NCBI GenBank assembly: GCA_963816985.1
Contig: CAWFMF010000004.1
Location: 1,054,001 to 1,118,000 of the forward strand
Reading direction: 5' to 3'
DNA length: 64,000 nucleotides
Source: JAIVJM01 sp963816985
GTDB lineage: Bacteria; Acidobacteriota; Blastocatellia; Pyrinomonadales; Pyrinomonadaceae
Shown here: positions 1 through 10,125 of the stretch, piece by piece
Layout of the letters: each line of letters opens with the position of its first letter
Numbering within the stretch: the first letter of the stretch is position 1
Position numbers and translations under genes: made by a program
The notes under the pieces: model-generated
What the model was told of the DNA's origin: nothing
The model's input: only the letters and a program-made list of their open reading frames with translations
The model's database searches: none

Positions 1-860
1 AACGCAAGTTCGGCTCGGCGCGCGTCTTCAACTCGCCGCTCGCCGAGGCCAACATCGTCGGTCGCGCAATAGGGATGGCGACGCGCGGGTTGAAGCCCGT
101 CGTCGAGATACAGTTCTTCGACTACATCTGGCCCGCCTATCACCAGATTCGCAACGAGCTGGCCCTCATGCGCTGGCGTTCGGCGAACGACTGGAAGTGC
201 CCCATCGTCATCCGCTGCCCCGTCGGCGGCTACCTGAAGGGCGGCGCTGTCTATCACTCGCAGTCCGGCGACACGCTCTTCACGCACATTCCGGGCATCC
301 GCGTCGTCTACCCGTCGAACGCGCTCGATGCTAACGGGCTTCTGCGGACGGCGATTCAATGTGACGACCCCGTGCTCTTCCTCGAACACAAGCACCTCTA
401 CCGGCAGGCTTACAACAAGTCGCAGTACCCGCCCGACGGCTTCACCATCCCGTTCGGCAAGGCGCGGACGGTGAGGCAAGGGACAGACCTTTCCATCATC
501 ACCTACGGCGCGCTCGTCCAACGCTCGCTCGTCGCCGCCAAGCAGGCCGAGCAGCAGCAGGGCATCAACGTCGAAGTGATAGACCTCCGCACGCTCTCCC
601 CTTACGACTGGGAAGCCATCGCCGCGAGCGTCAAGAAGACCAACAAGCTCATCGTCGCGCACGAGGACACACGCACGCACGGCTTCGGCGCGGAGATCGC
701 CGCCCGCGTCTCCGAAGAGTTGTTCGAGTACCTCGACGCGCCCGTCCGCCGCGTCGCCGCGCTCGACACCTTCGTCGCCTACGCGCCCCGCCTCGAAGAC
801 CACATCCTCCCGCAGGTCGAAGACGTGGCGCGCGCCATCACGGAGCTTTACAGCTACTGA
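1..860 (+). CDS. 2-oxoacid dehydrogenase E1 component, beta subunit (partial, 5' end outside window)
   Basis: The reading frame is open from base 3, so the start lies upstream. The visible part begins with RKFGSARVFNSPLAEANIVG, the transketolase-like pyrimidine-binding region of E1-beta proteins (pyruvate or branched-chain 2-oxoacid dehydrogenase), followed by GAVYHSQSGD and the transketolase C-terminal domain (LSIITYGALV, VEVIDLRTLSPYDW). E1-beta works with E1-alpha to decarboxylate a 2-oxoacid using thiamine diphosphate and passes the acyl group to lipoyl-E2. The exact substrate cannot be decided, and a fused alpha-beta E1 is possible because the upstream half is missing. lipA and lipB at the far end of the window supply the lipoyl cofactor such complexes need. 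Confidence 0.9.
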   Translation, partial: RKFGSARVFNSPLAEANIVGRAIGMATRGLKPVVEIQFFDYIWPAYHQIRNELALMRWRSANDWKCPIVIRCPVGGYLKGGAVYHSQSGDTLFTHIPGIRVVYPSNALDANGLLRTAIQCDDPVLFLEHKHLYRQAYNKSQYPPDGFTIPFGKARTVRQGTDLSIITYGALVQRSLVAAKQAEQQQGINVEVIDLRTLSPYDWEAIAASVKKTNKLIVAHEDTRTHGFGAEIAARVSEELFEYLDAPVRRVAALDTFVAYAPRLEDHILPQVEDVARAITELYSY

Positions 861-869
861 CCCGCGTCC

Positions 870-898
870 CGGCCCGTCGCCTGTGGGCGGGCCGTTTT
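870..898 (+). terminator. Rho-independent terminator after E1-beta
   Basis: CGGCCCG (870-876) and CGGGCCG (888-894) form a 7-bp GC stem followed directly by TTTT, ten bases after the stop codon. Confidence 0.75.
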
Positions 899-1090
899 CC
901 GCCTCCGACACAACTTCGTCACAAAATTATTGACTTCCGCTTACGGAAGGGGCTAACTTCTTTCCCAGCCCACGCCAGTACCCCGGACTGGCGTTCCGAA
1001 GACGCAGGGTTTCGCCCGTTGAAATCCCTTCCCAGAGGGCCGAGGAAGACCTGAAGGCCCGCCAAATCCGTTTGAGAAATCGAGTCCGCG

Positions 1091-2242
1091 ATGTTGAACC
1101 GCAAGCTTCCCCCGTGGCTGGCGCTTCTGGTGCTTTTTGTCTGCGCCCCTTCGCAGGCAGACGCCGAAGAGTCTCTCCCTGAACTCATCCGCCGCGTCAA
1201 ACCGGCGGTCGTCTCCGTCATCACCTACAACGAGAAGGGAGAGGTGGCCGTCACCGGCAGCGGCTTCTTCGTCCGCCCCGGACAGGTGCTGACGAACTTC
1301 CACGTCGTCGAGGCCGCCGCGCGCGCCGAAGTCCGAACCTTCGAGGGCAAGGGCAAGACCTACGCGGTCGCCGGGTTGATAGACGTGGACGAGGAAGGAG
1401 ACCTCGCCTTACTCGGCGTCGAGGTTCCGGCGGAGCGTTCGCGCGTCTCGGAGACGACGACGGTGATGCCGGAGGAGGGCGAGCGGATTTTCGTCATCGG
1501 CAACCCCTTGAGGCTCGAAGGCTCGGTCTCGGACGGCATCATCTCGGCGGTGCGCGAGGTTCCGAGCCTCGGCAAGATCATTCAAATCACCGCGCCCATC
1601 TCGCACGGCAACTCCGGTAGTCCCGTCTTCAACATGAAGGGGCAGGTCATCGGCGTCGTCACCATCCGCGTGATGAACGGGCAGAACATCAACCTGGCGA
1701 TGGGCTCGCCGCGCTTCTCGGTGCTGCGCGAGGGCAATCGGCCCTTCAGCTTCGACGAGCTGGCGGCGCGCTCGCGCGGCTCTCTGAAGTCCGAGGCCGT
1801 CTCCGAGTGGTCGTACCGCAACGGCTTGAACTCGCTCTGGCTCGGCAACTACGAGAGCGCGCTCGGCTACTTCGAGTCGGCGGTGAACAAGAACCCGAAC
1901 CGCGTCGAGGCGTGGATACAGGTCGGCTTCTGCAAGGTCAAGCAGGGCAAGACGCAGGACGCCATCCGCGCCTTCCAGCAGGCTCTGAAGCTGCGGCCCC
2001 AGTCCTACGAGGCGCACAACAAGCTCGGCGACGCCTACTACTACGCCGGGAACTTCTACAAGGCCGTCGAGTCCTACAAGCAGGCCGTCGCGCTCCGGCC
2101 CGACCTCGCCGAGGGCTTCTACAACCTCGGACTCGCCTACCTCGAACTCGGCGACCGCGCCTCCGCCGCGTCGCAAGTCCGCGCCCTCAAAGAGCGCGAC
2201 GCCGAGCTTCACAAAAAGCTCGTCAACGAAATCGAGAGGTAA
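1091..2242 (+). CDS. Secreted trypsin-like (S1C) serine protease with C-terminal TPRs
   Basis: 383 aa. An N-terminal hydrophobic stretch (residues 9-20) followed by QADAEE looks like a signal peptide, so the protein is probably periplasmic. The protease half shows the triad His71 (NFHVV), Asp104 (GDLALL) and Ser175 (GNSGSP). From about residue 240 there are three TPR units (ALGYFESAVNKNPN, AIRAFQQALKLRP, AVESYKQAVALRP). No PDZ domain is present, unlike DegP/HtrA; TPRs sit in its place. A possible promoter (TTGACT 930-935, TAACTT 954-959, 18-base spacer) lies upstream; it is weak. The start is the first ATG before the signal peptide. Confidence 0.88.
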   Translation: MLNRKLPPWLALLVLFVCAPSQADAEESLPELIRRVKPAVVSVITYNEKGEVAVTGSGFFVRPGQVLTNFHVVEAAARAEVRTFEGKGKTYAVAGLIDVDEEGDLALLGVEVPAERSRVSETTTVMPEEGERIFVIGNPLRLEGSVSDGIISAVREVPSLGKIIQITAPISHGNSGSPVFNMKGQVIGVVTIRVMNGQNINLAMGSPRFSVLREGNRPFSFDELAARSRGSLKSEAVSEWSYRNGLNSLWLGNYESALGYFESAVNKNPNRVEAWIQVGFCKVKQGKTQDAIRAFQQALKLRPQSYEAHNKLGDAYYYAGNFYKAVESYKQAVALRPDLAEGFYNLGLAYLELGDRASAASQVRALKERDAELHKKLVNEIER

Positions 2243-2244
2243 GA

Positions 2245-2336
2245 AAGAAAGGCAAAAGTAAAAAGGCAAAAGGCAAAAGTGAGAAGGCATGACGCCTCTT
2301 CACTTTTGCCTTTTGCCTTTTTACTTTTGCCTTCTT
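2245..2336. repeat. Heptamer-built inverted repeat between convergent genes
   Basis: Near-perfect arms of about 36 bases, made of repeats of the 7-mer AAAAGGC with variants, fold into a long hairpin between the S1C protease and the M16 gene. T-rich ends on both strands would let it terminate both transcripts. It belongs to the hairpin set seen at 8.7, 11.6, 12.9, 13.8, 25.8, 26.4, 34.7, 34.9, 51.2 and 62.4 kb. Confidence 0.85.
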
Positions 2337-3749
2337 CTAGTCGCTCGCCTGCCCGGTGAAGACGTTGGTGTTGATGCTGCGGGGGTCGCCGAGGACGACG
2401 AAGCGGAGGTTGCGCATGTAGGTCTTGGAGACGCGCTGCACGTCCGAAGGGCTGACGGTGCGCAGACGCTCGATGAAGTCCAGAGAGTTTCGCCAGCCGC
2501 CGCCGATAAGCTCGTACTGCGCGAGGTCTCCGGCCTGCGCGGCGTTCGTCTCCTGTCCGAGATAGTGCTTGGTCAGGAACTGCTGGACGGTCGCCTTCAG
2601 CTCGTCGGGCGAGACCGGCTGGTTTTGGAGTTTGCCGATCTCGTCGAGCATGACGCGGACGGCCTGATTGGCGTCCACGGCGGTGACGTAGATGCCGCCC
2701 GTGTTCGCGCCCTGACTGCCGAGGAAGGCGTCGGGCGCGTAGGAGAGGTTGCGGCGGACGCGGACTTCGACGAAGACGCGGCTCTGCAAAATCGAAGAGG
2801 CGATGCGCATCGGGTAGATGTCGGGCGCGCTCAAGGTCGGCGCGGCGAAGACGCCCTGCACGTAGTTGGTCGGCAGCCCGCGCGGTGTGACCTGCACGGT
2901 CTGCGCGTCGAAGGCGAGCTGCGGCGCGGGCGTCGCGCGGTAGTCGCCGCGCGGGAGCTTGCCGAGCGTGGCTTCGACCTGACGGCGGAACTTCTGCGGG
3001 TCGAGGTCGCCGACGACGACGAGCAGCATCCGCGAGGTCTGCATCACCTGCTGGTGGAAGCGCTTCACGTCTTCAATCGTCAGGCGGCTCACCGATTCGG
3101 TCGAGCCGCGCGGGTCGTTGAGGTAGGGGTGGCCCGTGTAGGCGACGCGCGATTGCAGGACTTGGAGGTAAGAGTCCGGCACGTCCTCGTCGTTGCTGAG
3201 GCCGACGACGATGCGGTTTTTGACGCGCGCGAAGTCTTCGGGCGCGAACGAGGGGCGCGTCACCGTGTCCGAAAAGATTTCCCACGAGCGGTCGAAGGAG
3301 GCGCGCGTGCTGGCGAGCGTCAGCGCCGAGTAGTCGTAGTTGATGCCGTAGCTGATGGACGTGCCCGTGCGCGAAAGCTCGCGCCGCATCCGCTCGCGCG
3401 GGAAGTTGGCGCTCGCCTCGGTCGCCACGTCGAGCATCAGGGCCTCGACGCCCGCGTTCTCCGCCGTCACGTTGCGCGAGCCGCCGCGCATGAAGAGACC
3501 GGCGACGACCGTCTGGCTGCCCTCGCGTTTTTTGACGAGCACCTTCAGCCCGTTGACCTCGAACTCGGTGACGAGGCGCGCGGCATCCTTCGCCGAGAGC
3601 GAAGGGGCCACGCGGTCGGGCGTCAACGTCTGCGCGGCGGCCTGCGAAGGCGCGAGCGACAGGACGAGGAAGGAGAGGGCGGCGCACCAAGCCCACATGC
3701 GCCGCCGGTTCAAAGTGAGCCCCATGCTCTTCCGCTCAATGTTTGTCAT
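2337..3749 (-). CDS. M16 (insulinase-like) peptidase homologue lacking the zinc motif
   Basis: 470 aa from an ATG preceded by AAGGA. The frame is open further upstream but that part overlaps the preceding gene. Residues 14-35 look like a signal sequence ending SQAAAQ. The M16 fold is clear (FEVNGLKVLVKKREGSQTV, RGGSRNVTAENAGVEALM, VVVGDLDPQKF), but the position of the HxxEH motif reads AGVEA, so zinc ligands are missing. In two-subunit M16B peptidases one subunit is catalytic and the other helps bind substrate; this is the likely non-catalytic partner of the gene 14 bases upstream (3764-5272). Likely periplasmic. Confidence 0.85.
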   Translation of the reverse strand: MTNIERKSMGLTLNRRRMWAWCAALSFLVLSLAPSQAAAQTLTPDRVAPSLSAKDAARLVTEFEVNGLKVLVKKREGSQTVVAGLFMRGGSRNVTAENAGVEALMLDVATEASANFPRERMRRELSRTGTSISYGINYDYSALTLASTRASFDRSWEIFSDTVTRPSFAPEDFARVKNRIVVGLSNDEDVPDSYLQVLQSRVAYTGHPYLNDPRGSTESVSRLTIEDVKRFHQQVMQTSRMLLVVVGDLDPQKFRRQVEATLGKLPRGDYRATPAPQLAFDAQTVQVTPRGLPTNYVQGVFAAPTLSAPDIYPMRIASSILQSRVFVEVRVRRNLSYAPDAFLGSQGANTGGIYVTAVDANQAVRVMLDEIGKLQNQPVSPDELKATVQQFLTKHYLGQETNAAQAGDLAQYELIGGGWRNSLDFIERLRTVSPSDVQRVSKTYMRNLRFVVLGDPRSINTNVFTGQASD

Positions 3750-3763
3750 GCTCAAAAAATCCT

Positions 3764-5272
<1,509 letters not shown>

Positions 5273-5456
5273 AAAACCGATTCGCTTTGACTGCTGTGAA
5301 ATTGTCCGGCGAGATTCACAAGGAAGCGTCCCAGAGGTGATTGCCCGACGGATACCGGCCCGATTTTTAACGCTCATCTTTGAGGCGATGATAGCACGCG
5401 GGGTTGCTCGCCTCACAACACAGGCATGGCGGGAGAGACGCCGGGGCTGAGGCCGC

Positions 5457-5683
5457 AGCCCTGAAAGGGCTGAAGATAATAGCCGGGGGCAAGCAGACGA
5501 AAGTCTGCGCCGCCCCCGGAACAGTCGAGAGAAGATTTCGACCCTGAAGGGGTCGCACCGCAACGAGCGCCTGTGACCCTTTCAGGGTCGGAATTCCTTA
5601 TCCACGCGCGACCGGGGGCGACGTTCAAGCGCATCCGCGCTTTCACTTGCCCCCGGCTATTGTCTTCGTCCCCTGCGGGGACG
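5457..5683. repeat. REP-type inverted element without transposase (relic of the 49.7 kb element)
   Basis: Two inverted palindromes: TAG then CCGGGGGC...GCCCCCGG (5480-5519) and its mirror (5612-5656, then CTA). They are bounded by small hairpins AGCCCTGAAAGGGCT (5457-5471) and CGTCCCCTGCGGGGACG (5667-5683), with GACCCT/AGGGTC hairpins in the middle. Order and sequence match the ends of the transposase-bearing element at 49726-50432, with the gene deleted. It fills the space between the kinase stop and the M16 start. Nothing else is seen in 5273-5456. Confidence 0.8.
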
Positions 5684-5718
5684 GGTTGTGCCCGCCGCCT
5701 TTATCTTTGACGTACTCG

Positions 5719-7308
5719 TTAGAGCGTCCGCGTCGTCGCGTAGGCGCGCTGGCGGAGGGCGTGGCGGAAGAGCCGCGCCTGATCGCCCTGCGTGTTGGGC
5801 GACCAGGTGGCGCGCATGGACGAAGCCTCCTGGGCGTCGGGCGCGAGGTGGAGGCTGTAGGTCTGTCGCGTGCGCGGCGCATAGACGACGTAGCGGCTGT
5901 CTTCCGTGTCTTCGTCGCGCGGCGCGCGGCCCGTGCAGAGCACTTCGTCGTGGCCGTCGCCGTCGAGGTCGAGGACTTCCATCCCCCACGCCGCGCCGCG
6001 GAAGCCTTCCACGTCGAGCGGCGTCCGCTGCGTCACGCGGAAGGCGTTCGCGCCGCGCCGACGTTCGAGGACGAAGAGGTGCGTCATGCCGTCCGAGGGG
6101 TCGTCGTGGATGGCGGCGATGGACTGTCCCTCGCCGGTCTGGACGAGGAGCGCGTCACGGATGCGCCCGCGCGTCACACCCGCCGCGATGCGGAGCGCCG
6201 CTTCGGGCGTGAGCGGCGGAGGAGTCTGCGCGGCAGACCGCAGCTTCGCGCCGCGCAAAGCCGCCGCCGACGGCAGTGCGCCGAGTCCTTCGCGCGCGTC
6301 CGCCTGACCCGCGTTGCTGCCCGTCCACATCAGGAGCGCCGTCGTGAGCATGGCGAGGATGGCGACCAGCGTCGCGACGCGCGTGAAGGCGTAGCGGCCC
6401 GCTTCGAGCGCGCCGATGGTCGAGGCGAAGGGCTCGGCCCGCCCGCCCGTCTCGGCGGCGTGACGCTCGACGGCGATGCTCCGTTCCAGAAGTGCGCGCG
6501 CCTCGGCGGCCTTCGCGGGCCGGAGCGATGGGTTCTTCGTGAGCAGTGTGTGGACGGCGAGTGCGAGCGAGCGCGGGAGGTCGGGCCGCAGGGCGAGGAG
6601 CGGCGGCGGCGTCGCCGTCGCCACCTTGACGAGCACGGCTGAAGAGAGCGTATCGAGGAACGGCGGACGACCGGCGAGCATCTCGTAGAGCAAAACGCCG
6701 ACGCTGTAGAGGTCTGAGGACGGGCCGACGGCGTGGCCGAGACACTGTTCGGGCGACATGTAGCGCGGCGTCCCGATGACGAGCCCCGACTCGGTGGTGT
6801 GGTGCGTGCGCGTCACCTCGGTCGAGTTCTGCAAGACCTTGGCGATGCCGAAGTCGAGCACGCACACGCCGCGCCCGTTGAGCATGATGTTCGACGGCTT
6901 CAAGTCCCGGTGGACGATGCCGAGCGCGTGAGCTTCGGAGAGCACGTCGCAAATCTCGGCGGCGATCTGCACGGCGCGTTCGGGCGCGAGCGTGCCTTCA
7001 CGCGCGAGCGTCTCGGCGAGGGTCGAGCCCTCGACGTACTCCATGACGATGAAGGGGCGACCGTCGGCGAGGTGGCCGGCGTCGAAGATCATCGCGGCGC
7101 GCGGGTGTCGGAGGCGGGCCATCGTCCGCGCTTCGCGCATGAAACGCTCGGCGACTTCCGGGTAGGCGGCGAACTCCTGCTTGAGGACTTTGACGGCGAC
7201 GACTCTTTCGAGTCCGAGGTGCGAGGCGCGGTAGACCGTGCCCATCCCACCCCTGCCGATTTCGCATTCGATGCGGAACCGTCCGGCGATTATCTGGGGG
7301 GTATCCAT
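5719..7308 (-). CDS. Membrane-anchored Ser/Thr protein kinase (PknB-like)
   Basis: 529 aa. The Hanks-type kinase domain covers residues 10-275: glycine loop GRGGMGTV, catalytic Lys40 (VAVKVLK), HRDLKPSN with Asp135, DFG Asp152 (LDFGIAK), and SPE in place of APE. One transmembrane helix (about 309-329) separates the cytoplasmic kinase from an extracytoplasmic C-terminal part that contains DLDGDGHDEV, an FG-GAP/EF-hand-like calcium loop. PASTA repeats are absent. GAGAGGG precedes the ATG at a suitable distance. The likely role is phosphorylating cell regulators in response to an external cue; the ligand is unknown. Confidence 0.92.
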   Translation of the reverse strand: MDTPQIIAGRFRIECEIGRGGMGTVYRASHLGLERVVAVKVLKQEFAAYPEVAERFMREARTMARLRHPRAAMIFDAGHLADGRPFIVMEYVEGSTLAETLAREGTLAPERAVQIAAEICDVLSEAHALGIVHRDLKPSNIMLNGRGVCVLDFGIAKVLQNSTEVTRTHHTTESGLVIGTPRYMSPEQCLGHAVGPSSDLYSVGVLLYEMLAGRPPFLDTLSSAVLVKVATATPPPLLALRPDLPRSLALAVHTLLTKNPSLRPAKAAEARALLERSIAVERHAAETGGRAEPFASTIGALEAGRYAFTRVATLVAILAMLTTALLMWTGSNAGQADAREGLGALPSAAALRGAKLRSAAQTPPPLTPEAALRIAAGVTRGRIRDALLVQTGEGQSIAAIHDDPSDGMTHLFVLERRRGANAFRVTQRTPLDVEGFRGAAWGMEVLDLDGDGHDEVLCTGRAPRDEDTEDSRYVVYAPRTRQTYSLHLAPDAQEASSMRATWSPNTQGDQARLFRHALRQRAYATTRTL

Positions 7309-7530
7309 CTGTCTGACCCTCTCGTTCGGGAAAGAAGGGTCGCTCAGGCGCTGACGCGCTTTTCTCTTTCTAAGCGGGGCGGCGAGAAGAGGGGGCGTGT
7401 CCGAGCGGCACGAGTGAACTAATTGTCAGTTGTTGTGTGTGCGCTTCGGGGAGAAGCCAAGTCCGGCCTCAAGGAGCGCCGGACAGCGGAGAGTTTAGCA
7501 CTTTTGCGTGCGGGCGCAAGCGATTTTCGG

Positions 7531-7926
7531 TCACGCCGGGAGGGCCGTCCTACGCGCCCGCGTCGCCGGGTCGCGTCGGCGGCTCAAGCGCGCAACGATG
7601 TGAAGGAAGGCGCTCGTCCCGAAGAGGCCCCACAAAAGGCCCGTCAGGAACCGCCGGGGGTTGTCGAGCCCGCCGCCCGTCAAGACCGTCAGGAGCACGT
7701 CGAGCGGGAGCGCCGCCGCCAGCAGAAGGCTCAGAGAGAGCGGCGGGAGCCTCTTTTTAGAGACGAGCCAGCAGAGGAGCAACGCCGCGCCGACGGCGAT
7801 GCCGGAGCAGCGCCAGCAGAGGGGAAGTTGCGCGCCGAAGAGGTGCGGCGAACGCTCCGGGAGTTGGTGGCACCACCAACTCCCGGCAGTCATCAGCGCG
7901 CGGTAGATGAAGGACAAGGGCTCCAA
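7531..7926 (-). CDS. DUF2085 small membrane protein
   Basis: 131 aa from a TTG start that has GGGGAG five bases upstream. CHQLPERS and LCWRCSGI are the conserved cysteine/histidine signatures of DUF2085 proteins, and two or three hydrophobic helices follow (VGAALLLCWLV, LSLLLAAALPLDVLL, FLTGLLWGLFGTSAFL). The family has no established function. It lies 24 bases downstream of the zinc-ribbon membrane gene and is probably cotranscribed with it. The upstream kinase gene is separated by 222 bases of GC-rich sequence with no gene. Confidence 0.75.
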   Translation of the reverse strand: MEPLSFIYRALMTAGSWWCHQLPERSPHLFGAQLPLCWRCSGIAVGAALLLCWLVSKKRLPPLSLSLLLAAALPLDVLLTVLTGGGLDNPRRFLTGLLWGLFGTSAFLHIVARLSRRRDPATRARRTALPA

Positions 7927-7950
7927 ATCTTCTCCCCGGCCCCTTCGCCT

Positions 7951-8478
7951 CTATTTGAAGAGGATGGGCTGGAACTGTCCGCCCGAAGCCTTCGCCGCCT
8001 CGTCCCAACTGTGAATCGCGGCGAGGATGTTGATGAGCGGCATAATCAGGAACAGGCAGAACCCGATGATGACGAAGCTCAGGATGAAGGCGAGGCCCCA
8101 GTAGATGATGTAGCCGACGAAAATCCCGATGCCGAGCCCGGCCTTGTTCGGCACGAGCAGCAGTCCGAGACTGGGGAAGAACAGACTGATGATGGCCGGA
8201 ACCGCCGCGTGCGTCTGCTGGCCCCCGATCTGCGACTGCGGCTGGTACTGCATGTTCTGCGGCGGCGTGTAGGTCGGGTAGGGCGAGGGGCCGGTGGCCG
8301 AGGGCGGCGTGTAGCCGCCGGTCGAGGAGCCGGGCTGGTCGGTGACGGTCTGGTTCAGGTCGCCGCTCGGCGCGCGCCAGGATTCGGGGGCGGGGGCGGT
8401 CGAAAGCGTCGTCCCGCACTTCACGCAGAAGCGCGCACCCTCTGTGTTCGGGGTTCCACACGAAGGACATGAAGTCAT
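7951..8478 (-). CDS. Zinc-ribbon membrane protein
   Basis: 175 aa. It starts with a double-CxxC zinc ribbon (CPSCGTPN...FCVKCGTTL), then a Pro/Gln/Tyr-rich linker (residues 25-85). A C-terminal membrane domain follows with two long hydrophobic helices (GIGIFVGYIIYWGLAFILS and IIGFCLFLIMPLINILAAI) resembling TM2-type small membrane proteins. AAAGGAG sits seven bases before the ATG. The same zinc-ribbon plus membrane layout recurs in the PDZ protein at 10122-11156. Function unknown. Confidence 0.7.
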   Translation of the reverse strand: MTSCPSCGTPNTEGARFCVKCGTTLSTAPAPESWRAPSGDLNQTVTDQPGSSTGGYTPPSATGPSPYPTYTPPQNMQYQPQSQIGGQQTHAAVPAIISLFFPSLGLLLVPNKAGLGIGIFVGYIIYWGLAFILSFVIIGFCLFLIMPLINILAAIHSWDEAAKASGGQFQPILFK

Positions 8479-8650
8479 TCTATCTCTCCTTTAAAGTTCG
8501 CCTAGCGTCGTTCGCGCCGCGCTCTCTGCCGCGCCGCGCCGGGGAAATCTTACGGTTCGCCTACGAGTTGCAGCCCCGGAGAAAAAGTTGGGGCCGGACA
8601 AGGACACGTGTCTTTCTCATAAACGAGGGAAAAAGTAAAGAGGAAGTAAA

Positions 8651-8731
8651 GCCGTGAACCGTAAACCGTGACAGGTGACAGGAAGGAAACTGCTTTTCTC
8701 CCGTCACCTGTCACGGTTTACGGTTCACGGC
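8651..8731. repeat. Heptamer-built hairpin overlapping a stop codon
   Basis: Arms 8651-8679 and 8703-8731 are perfect 29-base reverse complements built from ACCGTGA/ACCGTAA/GTCACCT 7-mers. The right arm contains the TGA stop (8725-8727) of the M15-like gene and ends in TTTT on the + strand. The rest of 8479-8650 is the upstream region of the zinc-ribbon gene; nothing else is seen there. Confidence 0.85.
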
Positions 8732-9612
8732 TTTTCCGTATTCGGTATCCAGAAGACCTGCCCGTCCGTCTCGACGGCGCGGAGGCCGCGCGCGGGCAGC
8801 TCGCGTTCGTCGAGGCCGAGGTAGGTGAAGTGCGGGAGGTCGCTGCGGACGGTCTGGAACCAACCGCGACGCGCCAGCACTTCGCGGACGCGCGCATCGC
8901 GGAACTCCTCGGCGTCGAAGGCGAGCATCGAGAGGTGCTGCGACGCGCCCGGCGCGGCCACCGAATAGAGGATGCTCTTCGTGAGGTCTTTGCTGAAGAA
9001 GACGCCGCGACCTTCGAGTTCCAGAACCGCCGCGACCTGCTCGCGCATCTCCATGCAGCGCACGCGCTCCGCTTCTTCCGTCGTCAGACGCCCGCGCGCG
9101 CGCCAGTGTTCGAGCGCCGGGTCGCAACGCGAACGCCAGAGCCGCAACGAATCGTCGAAGCCGCGCCGCGCCGCCTCCGCGCCCCCGCGCGGCGTGATGT
9201 CGAGTCCGAGTTCCCGAACTTCGTCGCGCGCCGCGGCGAGCGCCTCCAAAGCGGCGGGCTGCAACTCGATGATCGTCCCGCCGAAGACGCCCGCCCGCCA
9301 CGTCGCTGCTCTCTGGAAGGCCAGGACTTCCGCCGCGTCGCGGAAGACACAGACCGGCGGCGTCAAGACGCCCTCGGCCACGAACATCGAGCCGTACTCT
9401 TCGAGCACCCGCCGCGCCACCGCATCATTCGGCGGGCAGAAGCCCTCAAGGCTCGCCCCGCGCCGCGACAGCACGCGTCCGAGCGCGGCGTAGAACGGCG
9501 CGCCGCTCCGCACGGCCTCTTCTGTTTCGACTTTAGACAAAAGTCTTCTGCCCTTCCCTCCAACGGCCCGCGCGTCGCTCGACGTGCGACCTTGCGCGAC
9601 TCGACGCATCAT
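8725..9612 (-). CDS. Putative M15-like (VanY/VanX-type) zinc peptidase, divergent
   Basis: 295 aa, not recognised outright. APGASQHLSMLAFD resembles the SxHxxGxAxD zinc motif of M15 D-Ala-D-Ala peptidases, keeping Ser, His, Ala and Asp but with Met at the Gly position. About 30 residues later GWFQTV and DLPHFTYLG fit the region supplying the last zinc-ligand histidine. If right, it trims or recycles peptidoglycan peptides. No signal peptide is evident, which is unusual for such an enzyme. The ATG lies 150 bases from the divergent gene at 9763. A hypothetical protein of unknown fold remains possible. Confidence 0.5.
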   Translation of the reverse strand: MMRRVAQGRTSSDARAVGGKGRRLLSKVETEEAVRSGAPFYAALGRVLSRRGASLEGFCPPNDAVARRVLEEYGSMFVAEGVLTPPVCVFRDAAEVLAFQRAATWRAGVFGGTIIELQPAALEALAAARDEVRELGLDITPRGGAEAARRGFDDSLRLWRSRCDPALEHWRARGRLTTEEAERVRCMEMREQVAAVLELEGRGVFFSKDLTKSILYSVAAPGASQHLSMLAFDAEEFRDARVREVLARRGWFQTVRSDLPHFTYLGLDERELPARGLRAVETDGQVFWIPNTEKP

Positions 9613-9762
9613 AGAGACGCGGAGCGCGCGCGGTCAAACGCAGCCCTTGTCGAGAAAGGCCCGACGCGCGGGCGCGGCCTGCGTTATGCTATTTTCGGGG
9701 AAGAAAGAGGACGGCAAACACCCTCCGCGCTTCGGCGCGCGGGAAGGCGAGGCGCTTCGGCG

Positions 9763-10125
9763 ATGAGCGTGATGAAAAATTTCGTGGAGGTGCTCGCGCT
9801 CTACCGCAAGCACGGCTGGCGTTTGGAGCGCGTCATGATGAGCGCCGCGACGCGCGACGCGCTCCGGCAGTCCGTAGAGGGCGGCGGCGACGCCGAGACG
9901 TTCGAGGGCGTCGCCGTCAGGGAATCGGATTTCGACGCGATGTGGTTCAGGCGCGCGGCGCAAGAGGGGCGCGAGGCTTGGGAGCTGCGGCTCGTGGGAG
10001 AGCCGCCCTTCGCTCTGTTCGAGCTGTTCGAGGAGGACGAGGCGGAGGAAGACCGCGAGGACGTGCGGCGAGAGATGGAGGCGCGGCTGCGAGAGCGCGC
10101 CTCGCCGGGCGGGGGCGGCGACTAG
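9763..10125 (+). CDS. Hypothetical acidic protein
   Basis: 120 aa. The first well-placed ATG follows GGGAAGG/GAGG; a much longer open frame upstream only mirrors the opposite gene. The protein is soluble and ends in a highly acidic, probably helical tail (FELFEEDEAEEDREDVRREMEA truncated here to its pattern of E/D/R). No family is recognised. Its stop codon shares the palindrome CTAG (10122-10125) with the stop of the convergent PDZ gene. Confidence 0.55.
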   Translation: MSVMKNFVEVLALYRKHGWRLERVMMSAATRDALRQSVEGGGDAETFEGVAVRESDFDAMWFRRAAQEGREAWELRLVGEPPFALFELFEEDEAEEDREDVRREMEARLRERASPGGGGD

